The notes beneath the pieces were generated by a model. It made no database searches. It was not told the DNA's origin and saw only the letters and a list, made by a program, of their open reading frames with translations. 64,000 nt of DNA from positions 1 through 64,000 of the forward strand of contig NZ_JBLKRT010000017.1 of assembly GCF_047607445.1 (NCBI RefSeq), given 5' to 3'. A program made the position numbers and the translations under genes. Source of the DNA: Crystallibacter sulfonylureivorans_A. Its GTDB lineage: Bacteria; Actinomycetota; Actinomycetes; Actinomycetales; Micrococcaceae. Below, one piece after another: positions 1-8,460 of the stretch (position 1 is its first letter; every line of letters starts with the position of its first letter).

Positions 1-1565
1 TATTGCTTTGCCGGGCTGACCTCGGCCAGCCTCAATTCGTCCCCGGTCGCCGAGTTCGGCTCGTAGGCCACGCCCTCGGCCTTCGCCAGGACGCCGGTCA
101 TCCGCGCGATGTAGGCAAATTGCACTACCTCGTCCCGTTCGTACGCGAAGGCGTCGGCAAAGGCCTGCTGCCGCTCCTCGCCGGTCTGGGCCGCGGCCTT
201 GGACAGGACATCGTCGAACGCCTCGGTGCCGAACATGCTCATCTGGCCGCCGGTCGTCATGTAGGAGTCGACGCTGAAGGACGCGTCGCCGGCCTGGTTG
301 CCGTGCTGGACCACCATCGCGATGGCACCCTCGTTCAGAATGAACGGACGCACTTGGTACTGCAGCCCCGTGGAGGTTTCAACGACCTTGGCTTCGGCAT
401 TGAGGCCAATCTGCTTCAGCTGTTCCTGCAGCACCTCGGTCAACTGGTCGATCTTGGGGAACTGTCCGCTCCGGGCAACGATGGTGATTTTCTGGTCCAC
501 CGGCACGCCGTCGGCCTTCGCTTCCGTGACCAGTTCCTTGGCCTTCTGCAGGTTGAATTCCCATGGTTCGAGACCGTCGTTATAGCCGACGACGCCCGGC
601 GGGATGATCTGCGAGGCCGGTTCGCTCTTGCCCGCGTAGAGCGACTGTGTGATGCCGGTCTTGTCGATGGCGAAGTTGATGGCCTGCCGGACACGGACGT
701 CATCCAAGGGCGCGATGTCGCCGCTGAATCGCAGCGCGACCGTCTCGTTGTTTGGATAGTCGACGCCCAGTTCTCCCGCGCCGTCGTCAGAGCTCAGCCC
801 CATCGCGATATCGGCCTCGTTTCCGGTGACCATCGCGGCCCGGACGGTTCCCTCCGAGCGCCACTGGTACTCGGCACGCTGGTAGGCGGGCGCGGTGCCC
901 CAGTAGTCCTCGTTGCGCTGGAGCGTGATCTTCAGCCCGGCATCCCAGCTGTCAATCGCGTACGGACCGGTGCCGATCGGCTCGCGCACCTTGGCTTCCG
1001 CGTCGGTCGGGGCACCGATCTCGATGAAGGAAAGCCGGAGCGGCAGCACCGGGTCCGGTTCGGGAGTGCTGACCTTGAGGGTCAGGTCGTCCACAGCCTC
1101 CACGTCCAGGTCCGCGTCGCCAAAGATCTGCCCTTCGACGTCGCAGCTGAGATCGCCGTTGACGGCGCGGTCGATCGCGAAGGCGGCCGCTTCGGCGTTG
1201 AAGGGCGTCCCGTCCTGGAAGCTGACGCCCTCGCGCAGCGAGAAGGTCCATTCGGTGTCTCCGGTCGCTTCCCAGCTGGTCGCGAGCAGGGGATGGAGTT
1301 CGCCGCTGGTCGGGTCCCGCTCGATGAGCGGTTCCGTGATGTTGGAGCGAACGACGACGCCGGTGGAGGCCAGCGAGGAGTCGCACGGTTCCAGCGTCGT
1401 CGGTTCCATCGGCAGGACCAGCCGGAGTGCCTGGTCGCCGGCTGCGGAGTCGGCCTCCGAGTTGGCGACGGAACATCCGGTCAGCGTCAGTGCTGCCGCG
1501 GCAGCGATGACTATCGGGGCACGGAACGGACCGCGCCTGGTGTTGTGTTCAGCAAAAGAAAACAT
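1..1565 (-). CDS. ABC transporter substrate-binding lipoprotein, family 5 (3' end outside window)
   Basis: Extracytoplasmic binding protein of an oligopeptide/nickel/glycoside-type ABC importer. The ATG at 1565 follows an AAGGAA ribosome site. The N-terminus is a lipoprotein signal: basic start, Ala/Leu-rich core, lipobox LTGC with the lipidated Cys at residue 31. After it comes the usual family-5 opening (a VLPMEPTTLEPCDS stretch), where these proteins state that a fraction of the query maps to initial ligand contacts. The frame stays open to the window edge, and about 521 residues are visible, close to the usual full length, so little is missing. The partner permease and ATPase genes, if adjacent, lie left of the window. 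It is divergent from the GntR regulator across about 115 bp, which suggests but does not prove shared control. The ligand cannot be read from the sequence. Confidence 0.85.
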   Translation of the reverse strand, partial: MFSFAEHNTRRGPFRAPIVIAAAAALTLTGCSVANSEADSAAGDQALRLVLPMEPTTLEPCDSSLASTGVVVRSNITEPLIERDPTSGELHPLLATSWEATGDTEWTFSLREGVSFQDGTPFNAEAAAFAIDRAVNGDLSCDVEGQIFGDADLDVEAVDDLTLKVSTPEPDPVLPLRLSFIEIGAPTDAEAKVREPIGTGPYAIDSWDAGLKITLQRNEDYWGTAPAYQRAEYQWRSEGTVRAAMVTGNEADIAMGLSSDDGAGELGVDYPNNETVALRFSGDIAPLDDVRVRQAINFAIDKTGITQSLYAGKSEPASQIIPPGVVGYNDGLEPWEFNLQKAKELVTEAKADGVPVDQKITIVARSGQFPKIDQLTEVLQEQLKQIGLNAEAKVVETSTGLQYQVRPFILNEGAIAMVVQHGNQAGDASFSVDSYMTTGGQMSMFGTEAFDDVLSKAAAQTGEERQQAFADAFAYERDEVVQFAYIARMTGVLAKAEGVAYEPNSATGDELRLAEVSPAKQ

Positions 1566-1681
1566 CGTTGATTCCTTAGGTTGATGGGAAAGGTAGGTGC
1601 GCCGGGACGGCTTGTCCGCCCGGATATTCATCAGCCGCAACCGGCGCGTCGTCGCGGGAAAGGTGAACTAAGCTGACCAGC

Positions 1682-2404
1682 ATGACCTCGTTGCCGGACG
1701 CTGTTTCCTTGTCCCCGCTGCCCGCCCTGGGACCGGCGCCGACCCGTTCCGGCCTGATTGTGGAGTCGCTGAAGAGCGCCATTTTTTCGGGCCAGTTGCG
1801 CCCCGGCGAAACCCTCGTGGAGCGCAGGATTGCCGACCAGTTGGGTGTCTCGAAGACACCGGTCCGGGAGGCGCTGATCGTGCTGGAACGGTCCGGTTTG
1901 GTGGCCACCGTCAACCGGCGCATCGAAGTCCGCCGGCTGAGCTTCACCGATGTCCGCCACATCTATGAGCAGCGGGTGCTGCTCGAGCCGTGGGCCATTG
2001 AGGACGCCGCCCGGATCGATCCAGGGTTTGCCGCCGCGCGGCAGGCCCTGGACGATGCCCGGCAACACGCTGCGGACGGGAATAAGGCGGGCCAGGCTCT
2101 GGCCAACCGCCGGTTCCACCGCGGCATGTACTCCAGTTGCGAGAACGACTTCGTGGTCAAGGCCCTGGACAGCCTGCAGGACCTCACCGCCCTCGCCGTC
2201 GTCGGAGTGCTCTGGGAACGGTGGCCGCGCGGTGCCGCCGAGGCGGCCGAACACGAGGCGATCTACCGGGCGGCGCACCGCGGCGATGCCAAGGCGGCGG
2301 CTGCCATGATGCGTGACCACATCTCGGCCTCCATCGACCTTGTCAGCCGCCACGAGCGCCGCTCGGATGCTCATTCCGCGGAACGCGACAGCTTGTCCCG
2401 GTAA
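1682..2404 (+). CDS. GntR-family transcriptional regulator (FadR/FCD type)
   Basis: A 240-residue DNA-binding regulator. Residues about 22-85 form a GntR winged helix-turn-helix, with the hallmark pattern LRPGETLVERRIADQLGVS followed by KTPVREAL. Residues about 95-225 are a helical FCD ligand-binding domain, including an E-H-x-A-I-Y segment near 195 that matches the metal-ligand region of FadR-type sensors. It lies divergent from the family-5 binding protein and convergent with the RraA-family gene; its last 34 bases overlap that gene's 3' end. The 28-bp perfect palindrome upstream of the RraA gene has a TTGGTATACCAA centre, the kind of core GntR/FadR-type proteins bind, so this regulator is the obvious candidate. 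The effector is unknown. Confidence 0.9.
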   Translation: MTSLPDAVSLSPLPALGPAPTRSGLIVESLKSAIFSGQLRPGETLVERRIADQLGVSKTPVREALIVLERSGLVATVNRRIEVRRLSFTDVRHIYEQRVLLEPWAIEDAARIDPGFAAARQALDDARQHAADGNKAGQALANRRFHRGMYSSCENDFVVKALDSLQDLTALAVVGVLWERWPRGAAEAAEHEAIYRAAHRGDAKAAAAMMRDHISASIDLVSRHERRSDAHSAERDSLSR

Positions 2405-3138
2405 GCCTGGCGCATCTGCTCGTCCGGCGGATAGGTCCCGCGCAACGGCGCTCCGCCCTCGATCTGCTCCAGGATGAACTCTTCATGACGTTCCTGCTCC
2501 AGCGCGTCCCGGGCAACTTCTTCCGCGAGATGCCGCGGAATGCACACGACGCCGTCCCTATCGCCGACCATGATGTCGCCCGGGTAGATCGGCACCTCGG
2601 CACAGCCGATCGGCACCTGGACGTCCACCACGTGGTGCTGCGCCAGATTGGTGGTAGGAGAGGCGCCGGCGGAGTAAGTCGGTAGATCCAGATCCTCGAA
2701 ACCCGCCATGTCCCGGAAGGAACCGTCGGTGACGATGCCTTCCGCGCCCCGGACCCTAAGCCGCGTGGCCAGGATGTGGCCCAGCGACGCCGCCCGCTTG
2801 CGGCCGCGTGAATCGACAACCAGAACCTGGCCGGGCTGCACAGCCTCGACCCCGGTGCGCTGCGGATGGTCGTAGTCCTGGAAGATTTCAGGGACGTCGA
2901 TGTCTTCGCGCGCGGGAATGCAGCGCATGGTGAAGGCTTCGCCCACCATCCGCTGACGCGACGGATTCGAGAACGCCAGGCCCTCAAGGTAAGTGTTGCG
3001 GTAGCCGCGGGACATCAGTTGCGTGGTGATGGTCGCCGTGCTGACCTGAAACAATGCGTCCCGCACTGCCGGACTCAGTGGGACGTGGACTTGCTGCTCC
3101 CCCGATGCTGGAGAAGCAGGGGCAAGGCCTAGGGACAT
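2371..3138 (-). CDS. RraA-family protein, probable 4-hydroxy-4-methyl-2-oxoglutarate aldolase/oxaloacetate decarboxylase type
   Basis: About 255 residues with the RraA/HMG-aldolase fold. The core GAEGIVTDGSFRDMAGFED carries the Gly plus Arg-Asp arrangement that binds divalent metal and substrate in class II HMG/CHA aldolases. Members with this motif cleave 4-hydroxy-4-methyl-2-oxoglutarate or decarboxylate oxaloacetate; members without it are RNase E inhibitors. Two ATGs lie 6 bases apart (3144 and 3138). The GAGAGG ribosome site is only 2 bases from the first but 8 from the second, so 3138 is preferred. The gene stands alone behind a 28-bp palindrome and ends inside the 3' end of the convergent GntR gene. 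HMG aldolases can belong to protocatechuate 4,5-cleavage or gallate pathways, but no other gene of those routes is visible here, so the exact substrate stays open. Confidence 0.8.
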   Translation of the reverse strand: MSLGLAPASPASGEQQVHVPLSPAVRDALFQVSTATITTQLMSRGYRNTYLEGLAFSNPSRQRMVGEAFTMRCIPAREDIDVPEIFQDYDHPQRTGVEAVQPGQVLVVDSRGRKRAASLGHILATRLRVRGAEGIVTDGSFRDMAGFEDLDLPTYSAGASPTTNLAQHHVVDVQVPIGCAEVPIYPGDIMVGDRDGVVCIPRHLAEEVARDALEQERHEEFILEQIEGGAPLRGTYPPDEQMRQAYRDKLSRSAE

Positions 3139-3166
3139 GGACATTTCCTCTCAAGTGCGAAAGCAA

Positions 3167-3194
3167 TCGATATCTTGGTATACCAAGATATCGA
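3167..3194. promoter_or_regulatory. 28-bp perfect palindrome, probable GntR operator
   Basis: Each half is TCGATATCTTGGTA and the second half is its exact reverse complement, giving a gap-free dyad centred between 3180 and 3181. It sits 29 bases upstream of the chosen RraA-family start. The TTGGTATACCAA core is typical of operators for GntR-family dimers, and a GntR gene lies immediately next to this transcription unit. The position suits repression by promoter blocking. Assignment to that regulator is inference. Confidence 0.75.
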
Positions 3195-3274
3195 GGAGCC
3201 TAGCGCAGATCGGAGAGGAACGGAACGTTTTAGCGCGGGACCGCGTCCCGGGACAGGCGCCCGAGGCTTGAAAC

Positions 3275-3322
3275 GACGGCGGCGCCCGGGCTGGCCATGA
3301 CCAGGACCCGGGCGCCGCCGTC
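3275..3322 (-). terminator. GC-rich hairpin terminator after the citrate carrier
   Basis: Perfect 16-bp arms (3275-3290 GACGGCGGCGCCCGGG; 3307-3322) around a 16-base loop, 18 bases beyond the stop of the CitMHS gene. There is no clear U-tract, as is common in actinobacteria. The arm sequence GACGGCGG recurs in other intergenic hairpins of this window. Confidence 0.7.
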
Positions 3323-3339
3323 GATATTGTGGTGTTGGC

Positions 3340-4842
3340 TCAGCTCCAGGGGATGGCGCCGAGCAGGATGCCCACTGCCAGCATGACCAGCGAGACGATG
3401 GCCGCGCGCCAGAGCACCTTCTTGTGGTGGTCGCCCAGTTCCACGCTGGCCAGCGAGACCAGCAGCAGGATGGCCGGGACCAGCGGGCTCTGCATGTGCA
3501 CCGGCTGGCCGGTGATTGAGGCGCGCGCCATTTCGGCAGGGGCAATGCCGAAGTGGGCGGCGGTCTCACTCAGCACCGGCAGCACGCCGAAGTAGAACGC
3601 GTCGTTGCTCATGAAGAAGGTCATCGGGATGCTGAGCAAGCCAGTGATGACGGCCATGAACGGCCCCATGGAATCCGGAATGATCTCCACCAGCCAGACG
3701 GCCATGGCATCCACCATGCCGGTGCCGTTCAGCACGCCGGTCAAGACGCCCGCTGCCATCACCATGGAGACGACGGCGACGATGCTCTTGCCGTGCGCCA
3801 CCAGCTGGGCGGCCTGCTCCTTGACGTTCGGGAAGTTGACCACCAAGGCGATGGCTGCGCCCACCATGAAGACATAGGCCAGCGGGACGACGTCCAGCAC
3901 CAGGATCACCATGACGGCTACGGTCAGGGCGAGGTTGAACCAGAACAGTTTCGGGCGCAGGGTGGAGCGGTTGGGGTCCAGGGCCGAATCGGTCAGCGAT
4001 CCGCCCGCGGTGTCCTCCTCGGCTTCCAGGACAGCCACCGAACCGCCGGTCGGAGCCGTGCCGGCCGGGGAGGTGCCGGGAACCGGCTTTCCGGCACCGA
4101 AACCGCCGCGGCCGCCGCCGAAGACCGAGCCAGCGTTGCCGCGGGAGGTGCCGGCACCGCCGTCGTTGTTCTGCCCGGCTTCCGCCCACAGGTCGGGCTT
4201 GCCTTTGGCCGCGGCCTTCGGGTTGCCGCCGGCCAGGCGCTTGCGCTCGCTCAGGCCGAGCGTCCAGGCGAACACCATCACAATGATCATGCCGGCCAGC
4301 AGGGAGGGGATCATCGGCACGAAGACGTCGGTGGGTGAGACATCAAGCGCCGCAGCGGCACGTGCCGTCGGGCCGCCCCAGGGAACAATGTTCATGGTGC
4401 CGTTGGCCAGGCCGGCCACACAGGTCAGCACCACCGGGCTCATGCCCAGCCGCAGGTAGATCGGCAGCATGGCGGCCGTGGTGAGAATGAAGGTGGTGGA
4501 CCCATCGCCGTCCAGCGAGACGACAGCGGCCAGCACCGCAGTGCCCAGCACTACCTTGGCCGGGTCATTGCCCAGCGTGCGCAGAATGAAGCGCACCAGC
4601 GGGTCGAACAGTCCGACGTCGATCATCAGGCCGAAGAAGATGATGGCGAACATCAGCAGGGCTGCCGTGGACGTCAACGACTTCATCGACTCGAGGACCA
4701 TGTCGCCCAGACCGAGGCCTGCCCCGGCGAAAAGGCCGAAGATTGTCGGCACAATGATCAGGGCCAAAACGGGTGTCAGTTTCTTGGTCATGATCAGCGC
4801 CATGAAGACCGCGATCATTGCGAAGCCGAGAAAAACCAGCAC
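3340..4842 (-). CDS. CitMHS-family citrate/metal-citrate:proton symporter
   Basis: A 500-residue polytopic membrane protein with about 12 predicted hydrophobic segments. Segments such as SLDGDGSTTFILTTAAMLPI and the NIVPWGGPTARAAAAL motif are characteristic of the CitMHS family, which takes up citrate complexed to divalent metal with protons. The N-terminus (MLVFLGFAMIAVFMALIMTKK) is a membrane segment without a cleavable signal. Residues about 205-300 form a long hydrophilic, Gly-rich loop (GGGRGGFGAG and many Ala/Pro/Ser) that breaks the two membrane halves and is larger than I expect for the family. The gene is divergent from a CitA/CitB-type two-component pair across 161 bp, so citrate-responsive induction is likely. 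A strong hairpin follows the stop. Confidence 0.9.
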   Translation of the reverse strand: MLVFLGFAMIAVFMALIMTKKLTPVLALIIVPTIFGLFAGAGLGLGDMVLESMKSLTSTAALLMFAIIFFGLMIDVGLFDPLVRFILRTLGNDPAKVVLGTAVLAAVVSLDGDGSTTFILTTAAMLPIYLRLGMSPVVLTCVAGLANGTMNIVPWGGPTARAAAALDVSPTDVFVPMIPSLLAGMIIVMVFAWTLGLSERKRLAGGNPKAAAKGKPDLWAEAGQNNDGGAGTSRGNAGSVFGGGRGGFGAGKPVPGTSPAGTAPTGGSVAVLEAEEDTAGGSLTDSALDPNRSTLRPKLFWFNLALTVAVMVILVLDVVPLAYVFMVGAAIALVVNFPNVKEQAAQLVAHGKSIVAVVSMVMAAGVLTGVLNGTGMVDAMAVWLVEIIPDSMGPFMAVITGLLSIPMTFFMSNDAFYFGVLPVLSETAAHFGIAPAEMARASITGQPVHMQSPLVPAILLLVSLASVELGDHHKKVLWRAAIVSLVMLAVGILLGAIPWS

Positions 4843-5003
4843 AGCAACTCCTTTGTTTTAACGCAGCCGGTGTGACCGGCCCTACAGACTTTAGGGTGGT
4901 GCGGGTCACGGTTGGCGGTTTAGTCCGGTTCAGGTGCATACTGCTTATTGCGCACGTTTTGCTCATTTAGCTCGCCGCCGTCGAGGCCGCGCCGGGAGGC
5001 ACC

Positions 5004-6995
5004 ATGGAGAACCGGGGCGACCGCCGTCCGCGGATGGGGTTCTCCGCGCGCATGCTGCTCCTGCAGGTAGCCGTGGTGGCCCTGGTGCTGCTGCTCTCCG
5101 CCGTGATCCTGGGCTGGCTGACCTACCAGCGACTGGGCGAAGATGCGGAACGCCAGGCCCTGGCGGTGGCGCGCGCCGTTGCGGCCTCGGGCGACATCCG
5201 CACCGAAACCGCCGCCTTGGCGCAGGCCGGCCCCGAACAGCTTTCTGCCAAGGCGTTGGCGGCCGGCCCCCTGCAGGCCCAGGCCGAAGACGTCCGGCGG
5301 CGGACCCGGGCACTGTTCGTGGTGATTACCGACGATTCGGGCCTGCGGCTGGCGCATCCCAATCCGGCGGAGCTGGGCCGGATGGTCAGCACCGACCCCT
5401 CGGAAGCGCTGGCCGGCCGTGAGGTCACTGAACAGGAACAGGGCACCCTGGGCCATTCGGCGCGGGCCAAAGTCCCCGTGTTCGCCCCCGGTTCCGCAGC
5501 CGTGGTGGGCGAGGTCAGCGTGGGGTTCTCTAGCCAGGACGTACTGCAGTCCCTGGCCAGCAACATCCTGCCCATCGCCGCCACCACTGCCGGGGCACTG
5601 GCCCTTGGCCTGGCGGCCTCACTGCTGCTGGGCCGACGGCTCAAGCGGCTGACCCTTGGACTCGAGCCCGAGGAGATTGCCGCCCTTACCCAGGACCAGG
5701 AGGCGGTACTGCGGGGCGTGGACGAGGGCGTCATCGGCGTTTCCGCCGAGCGCAGGATCACCGTATTCAACCGCGAGGCCAAGCGGCTGCTGGGCTTCAC
5801 CATTGATGCCGAGCTGGTGGGGCTGCCGCTGGAGCAGCTGCAACTGCCCGGACCGGGGAAAGCCCGCTATGAGGAAGCCCGCTCTGCGGAATCCGGCCTG
5901 CCGGAAGCGCTGCGCCACCTGCTTGATGCCGCCGACCCGCAGTCGCCCACGGTGGAACTGGTGGTCGGCCCGCGGGTGCTGATCCTCTCCGCCCGGGAGG
6001 TGCAGGCCAGCCGCACCCCCGGCCGACGCGGCTACCGCCCCGGCACCGGCACGGGCCCGGATGTTCCGCGTGCCCCCGAGCTGGGATGGGTGATCATGTT
6101 GCGTGACCGCACCGCGGTCCAGTCCCTGACCAGGCAACTGGACGCCGTCGGCGCACTGAGCACTGCGTTGCGCGCGCAACGGCACGAGTTCGCCAACCGG
6201 CTGCACACGATCTCCGGCTTGCTGGCCACGGGACACCCCGACCAGGCCCAGGACTACCTCACGTCGATCATGCAGACCGGCCCGCTGAACTACCCCGCGG
6301 AGCAGGCAGAACTGCTGCAGGATCCGTACTTGCAAGCCTTCATCGGCGCCAAGAGCATGGAGGCCGCCGAGCGCGGAGTGACGCTCCGGGTGGGTCCGGA
6401 AACCCTGGTCCGCGGCCGGGTCACCGACCCGCAGGACGTGACCACCGTGATCGGGAACCTGGTGGACAATGCCGTCCGGGCGGCAGTGCACGGCAGCGAT
6501 CCGGACCGATGGGTGGAGGTGGAGGTTATGGACGAACTGACCGACGGCGGTGGAACGCTGCATCTGGTGGTCGCTGACTCCGGCGACGGACTGCCCGGGC
6601 TCGCCGACGTGGCACCGGGCGACGACGGCTCCGGCGTTGAGCGGATCTTCGCCGATGGCTTCTCGACGGCGGGCGGTTCCCGGAACCAAGAGGCGGGCGA
6701 CTCGCGGATCGAAGACGCGGCGAACGGCTCCCGGAACGAAGAGGCGGGCGCGGCGGCACCGTCGGAGTCGCAGGCGTGGGCGGCGGACTCGCCGATGACC
6801 GAGGCCGATTCGGCAGAACTGCCGGACATCCATGGTCAAGGCTTCGGCTTGTCGCTGATCCGACGGCTCGCACGCCGCCGCGGCGGGGATGTCTGGGTGG
6901 CGGATCCCGGACGGCCAGGCGGCCCCGGAGCCGTCTTCTGCGCCCGGCTGCCCGACACTGTTGAATCCGCATCACCAGGAGCAAACCATGGCTGA
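5004..6995 (+). CDS. CitA/DcuS-type sensor histidine kinase
   Basis: Membrane sensor of 663 residues. ATG 5004 follows GGGAGGCACC. Order: membrane segment about 14-36; extracytoplasmic PAS-like sensor about 40-180 (RTRALFVVITDDSGLRLAHPN matches the citrate/dicarboxylate sensor fold); second membrane segment about 190-212; cytoplasmic PAS about 228-330; dimerisation/phospho-acceptor helix with RAQRHEFANRLHTISGLL, where His394 is the likely phosphorylated residue; then HATPase with N-box NLVDNAVRAA (about 485-495), G1 box DSGDGLPG and G2 box GQGFGLSLI. Residues about 556-610 are an extra Ser/Asn/Glu/Ala-rich insert in the ATP lid with an internal repeat. The stop overlaps the regulator start by 8 bases, so the pair is translationally coupled. 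The likely ligand is citrate, from the divergent CitMHS gene. Confidence 0.92.
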   Translation: MENRGDRRPRMGFSARMLLLQVAVVALVLLLSAVILGWLTYQRLGEDAERQALAVARAVAASGDIRTETAALAQAGPEQLSAKALAAGPLQAQAEDVRRRTRALFVVITDDSGLRLAHPNPAELGRMVSTDPSEALAGREVTEQEQGTLGHSARAKVPVFAPGSAAVVGEVSVGFSSQDVLQSLASNILPIAATTAGALALGLAASLLLGRRLKRLTLGLEPEEIAALTQDQEAVLRGVDEGVIGVSAERRITVFNREAKRLLGFTIDAELVGLPLEQLQLPGPGKARYEEARSAESGLPEALRHLLDAADPQSPTVELVVGPRVLILSAREVQASRTPGRRGYRPGTGTGPDVPRAPELGWVIMLRDRTAVQSLTRQLDAVGALSTALRAQRHEFANRLHTISGLLATGHPDQAQDYLTSIMQTGPLNYPAEQAELLQDPYLQAFIGAKSMEAAERGVTLRVGPETLVRGRVTDPQDVTTVIGNLVDNAVRAAVHGSDPDRWVEVEVMDELTDGGGTLHLVVADSGDGLPGLADVAPGDDGSGVERIFADGFSTAGGSRNQEAGDSRIEDAANGSRNEEAGAAAPSESQAWAADSPMTEADSAELPDIHGQGFGLSLIRRLARRRGGDVWVADPGRPGGPGAVFCARLPDTVESASPGANHG

Positions 6996-7644
6996 CTTAT
7001 CGGTACTGATTGTGGACGACGACTTTCACGTCGGGCGCCTGCACGCCAACTACGTGGATTCCGTTCCGGGCTTCAGCGCGCTGGCGCCGGTCGGAACCGC
7101 CGAGCAGGCCTTGCGCACCGTGCACGGACACGAGCCTGACCTGATCCTGCTGGACGTGTACCTGCCGGACGCGCTGGGGCTGGACCTACTGCGCAAGGTC
7201 GACGTAGACACCATCATGCTGACCGCGGCGGCGGATGCCCCGTCGGTCCGCAAAGCCCTGCGCCGCGGTGCGCTCGGCTACCTGATCAAACCGTTCACGG
7301 CCGAGGAACTGGCCAGGAAGCTGCGCGCCTACGCCCGCTACCGGCGGCTGTTGGCCGAGCAGCCAGCGGTGGATCAGGACACGGTCGACCGGGCGCTGCA
7401 TGCGCTGCATCCGGCCGAAGCTGCGGTGGCTGCCCGCACCCGGTCGGCCACCGAGGCCGCCGTGCTGGAAGCGCTGGCGTCAGGGCTGCAGCGTTCGGCC
7501 GCGGAGGTGGCCCAGTCGGTCGGTGTCTCGCGTGCCACCGCGCAACGCTACTTGTCCGCTTTGGCCGACGACGGCGCGGTGGAGATCCATCTGCGCTACG
7601 GCACCACCGGGCGGCCCGAGCACCGCTACGGACGGGCCGGCTGA
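6988..7644 (+). CDS. CitB/DctR-type response regulator
   Basis: A 218-residue partner of the upstream kinase. The receiver domain (1-120) has the acidic pocket D10/D11/D12, phospho-acceptor Asp56 in LILLDVYLPD, Thr79 in MLTA, and Lys101 in LIKPF. The C-terminal part (about 155-215) is a winged helix with RSAAEVAQSVGVS followed by RATAQRYLSALADDG, the DprA/CitB-like DNA-binding module of regulators for citrate and C4-dicarboxylate carriers. The ATG at 6988 overlaps the kinase stop (ATGGCTGA). A longer frame reaches back to 6889 but lies wholly inside the kinase gene and lacks a ribosome site. Its probable target is the CitMHS promoter between 4843 and 5003. Confidence 0.92.
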   Translation: MADLSVLIVDDDFHVGRLHANYVDSVPGFSALAPVGTAEQALRTVHGHEPDLILLDVYLPDALGLDLLRKVDVDTIMLTAAADAPSVRKALRRGALGYLIKPFTAEELARKLRAYARYRRLLAEQPAVDQDTVDRALHALHPAEAAVAARTRSATEAAVLEALASGLQRSAAEVAQSVGVSRATAQRYLSALADDGAVEIHLRYGTTGRPEHRYGRAG

Positions 7645-7760
7645 CCCCGCGGCGGACACTCAGCCGGTCCGGGGCAAATACCTTCCGCGCTACCTCGCTT
7701 GGCAGGAAGGCGGCGGCGCAGCGGCGGGCGATCACCAGAACATGCGGCAGCGATGATTGG

Positions 7761-8402
7761 ATGGCAGGCATGACCATTGGCTTGGTACTGGACCTCTTCG
7801 GCACCTTCTTCTTTGCCATGTCCGGGTGCATACTGGCAGCCCGCCGGAAGTTCGACATTATCGGGTCGTTGTTCCTGGGCACGCTGGCTGGGCTGGGCGG
7901 CGGGATCATCCGTGACCTGATTCTGGGCACCGTTCCCAGCGCCTTCAACAATCCGCTGTATTTCGTCCCGCCGGTGCTGGCGGCGCTGCTGGTGTTCTTC
8001 CTGTTCCGCAGCGTGGAGCGCTTCCAGCGCCCGCTGTTGATCTTCGACGCCGGCGGGCTGGCACTGTTTTGCATCACCGGAACGGTCAAGGCGCTGAGCC
8101 TGGGCATGAACCCGGTTGCTTCCGCGTTGCTGGGCCTGACCACAGCCGTGGGCGGCGGCATGCTGCGCGACGTCGTCGCCAATCGGGTCCCGCAGTTGTT
8201 CAACCCGGACGACCTGTACGCCGTGCCGGCCATGCTGGGCTCGGCGCTGGTGGTGGTGTTGTGGTCCGCCGGGATTTACGGCACGGCGGCAGCGGTGGGC
8301 GTGGCCGCCGTGGTCTTCGGGCTGCGCGTGGTCTCGCTGCATTACGGCTGGCACATCCCGCACGCCGCTCCGGCACGGTACACCGGCCGGCACAACGACT
8401 GA
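7761..8402 (+). CDS. TRIC cation channel / YadS-like (UPF0126) membrane protein
   Basis: A small polytopic membrane protein of 213 residues with seven likely membrane segments. It has the twin inverted Gly-rich signatures of the family: GTLAGLGGGIIRDLILG (about 45-61) and a second copy near GLTTAVGGGMLRDVVANRVP (about 130-150). Relatives are trimeric intracellular cation channel homologues; in bacteria some have been linked to glycine or anion transport, so substrate is uncertain. An alternative ATG at 7770 gives MTIGLVLDL, and neither has a strong ribosome site. No operon partner is evident. Confidence 0.85.
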   Translation: MAGMTIGLVLDLFGTFFFAMSGCILAARRKFDIIGSLFLGTLAGLGGGIIRDLILGTVPSAFNNPLYFVPPVLAALLVFFLFRSVERFQRPLLIFDAGGLALFCITGTVKALSLGMNPVASALLGLTTAVGGGMLRDVVANRVPQLFNPDDLYAVPAMLGSALVVVLWSAGIYGTAAAVGVAAVVFGLRVVSLHYGWHIPHAAPARYTGRHND

Positions 8403-8460
8403 CGGGAATCGAGCTGCCTCTGACGGGAATCACCCTGCCCGGCGCCGCCGCAACCAGTCC

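Noticed and set aside
3..1571. Plus-strand 522-residue open frame over the first 1.6 kb
   Set aside because: It is the antisense of the family-5 binding protein, whose minus-strand frame has a lipoprotein signal, lipobox and ribosome site. High GC makes long antisense frames common here.
3167..3194. Terminator hairpin
   Set aside because: It lies upstream of the RraA-family start, has no loop and is AT-rich at the centre; an operator explains it better.
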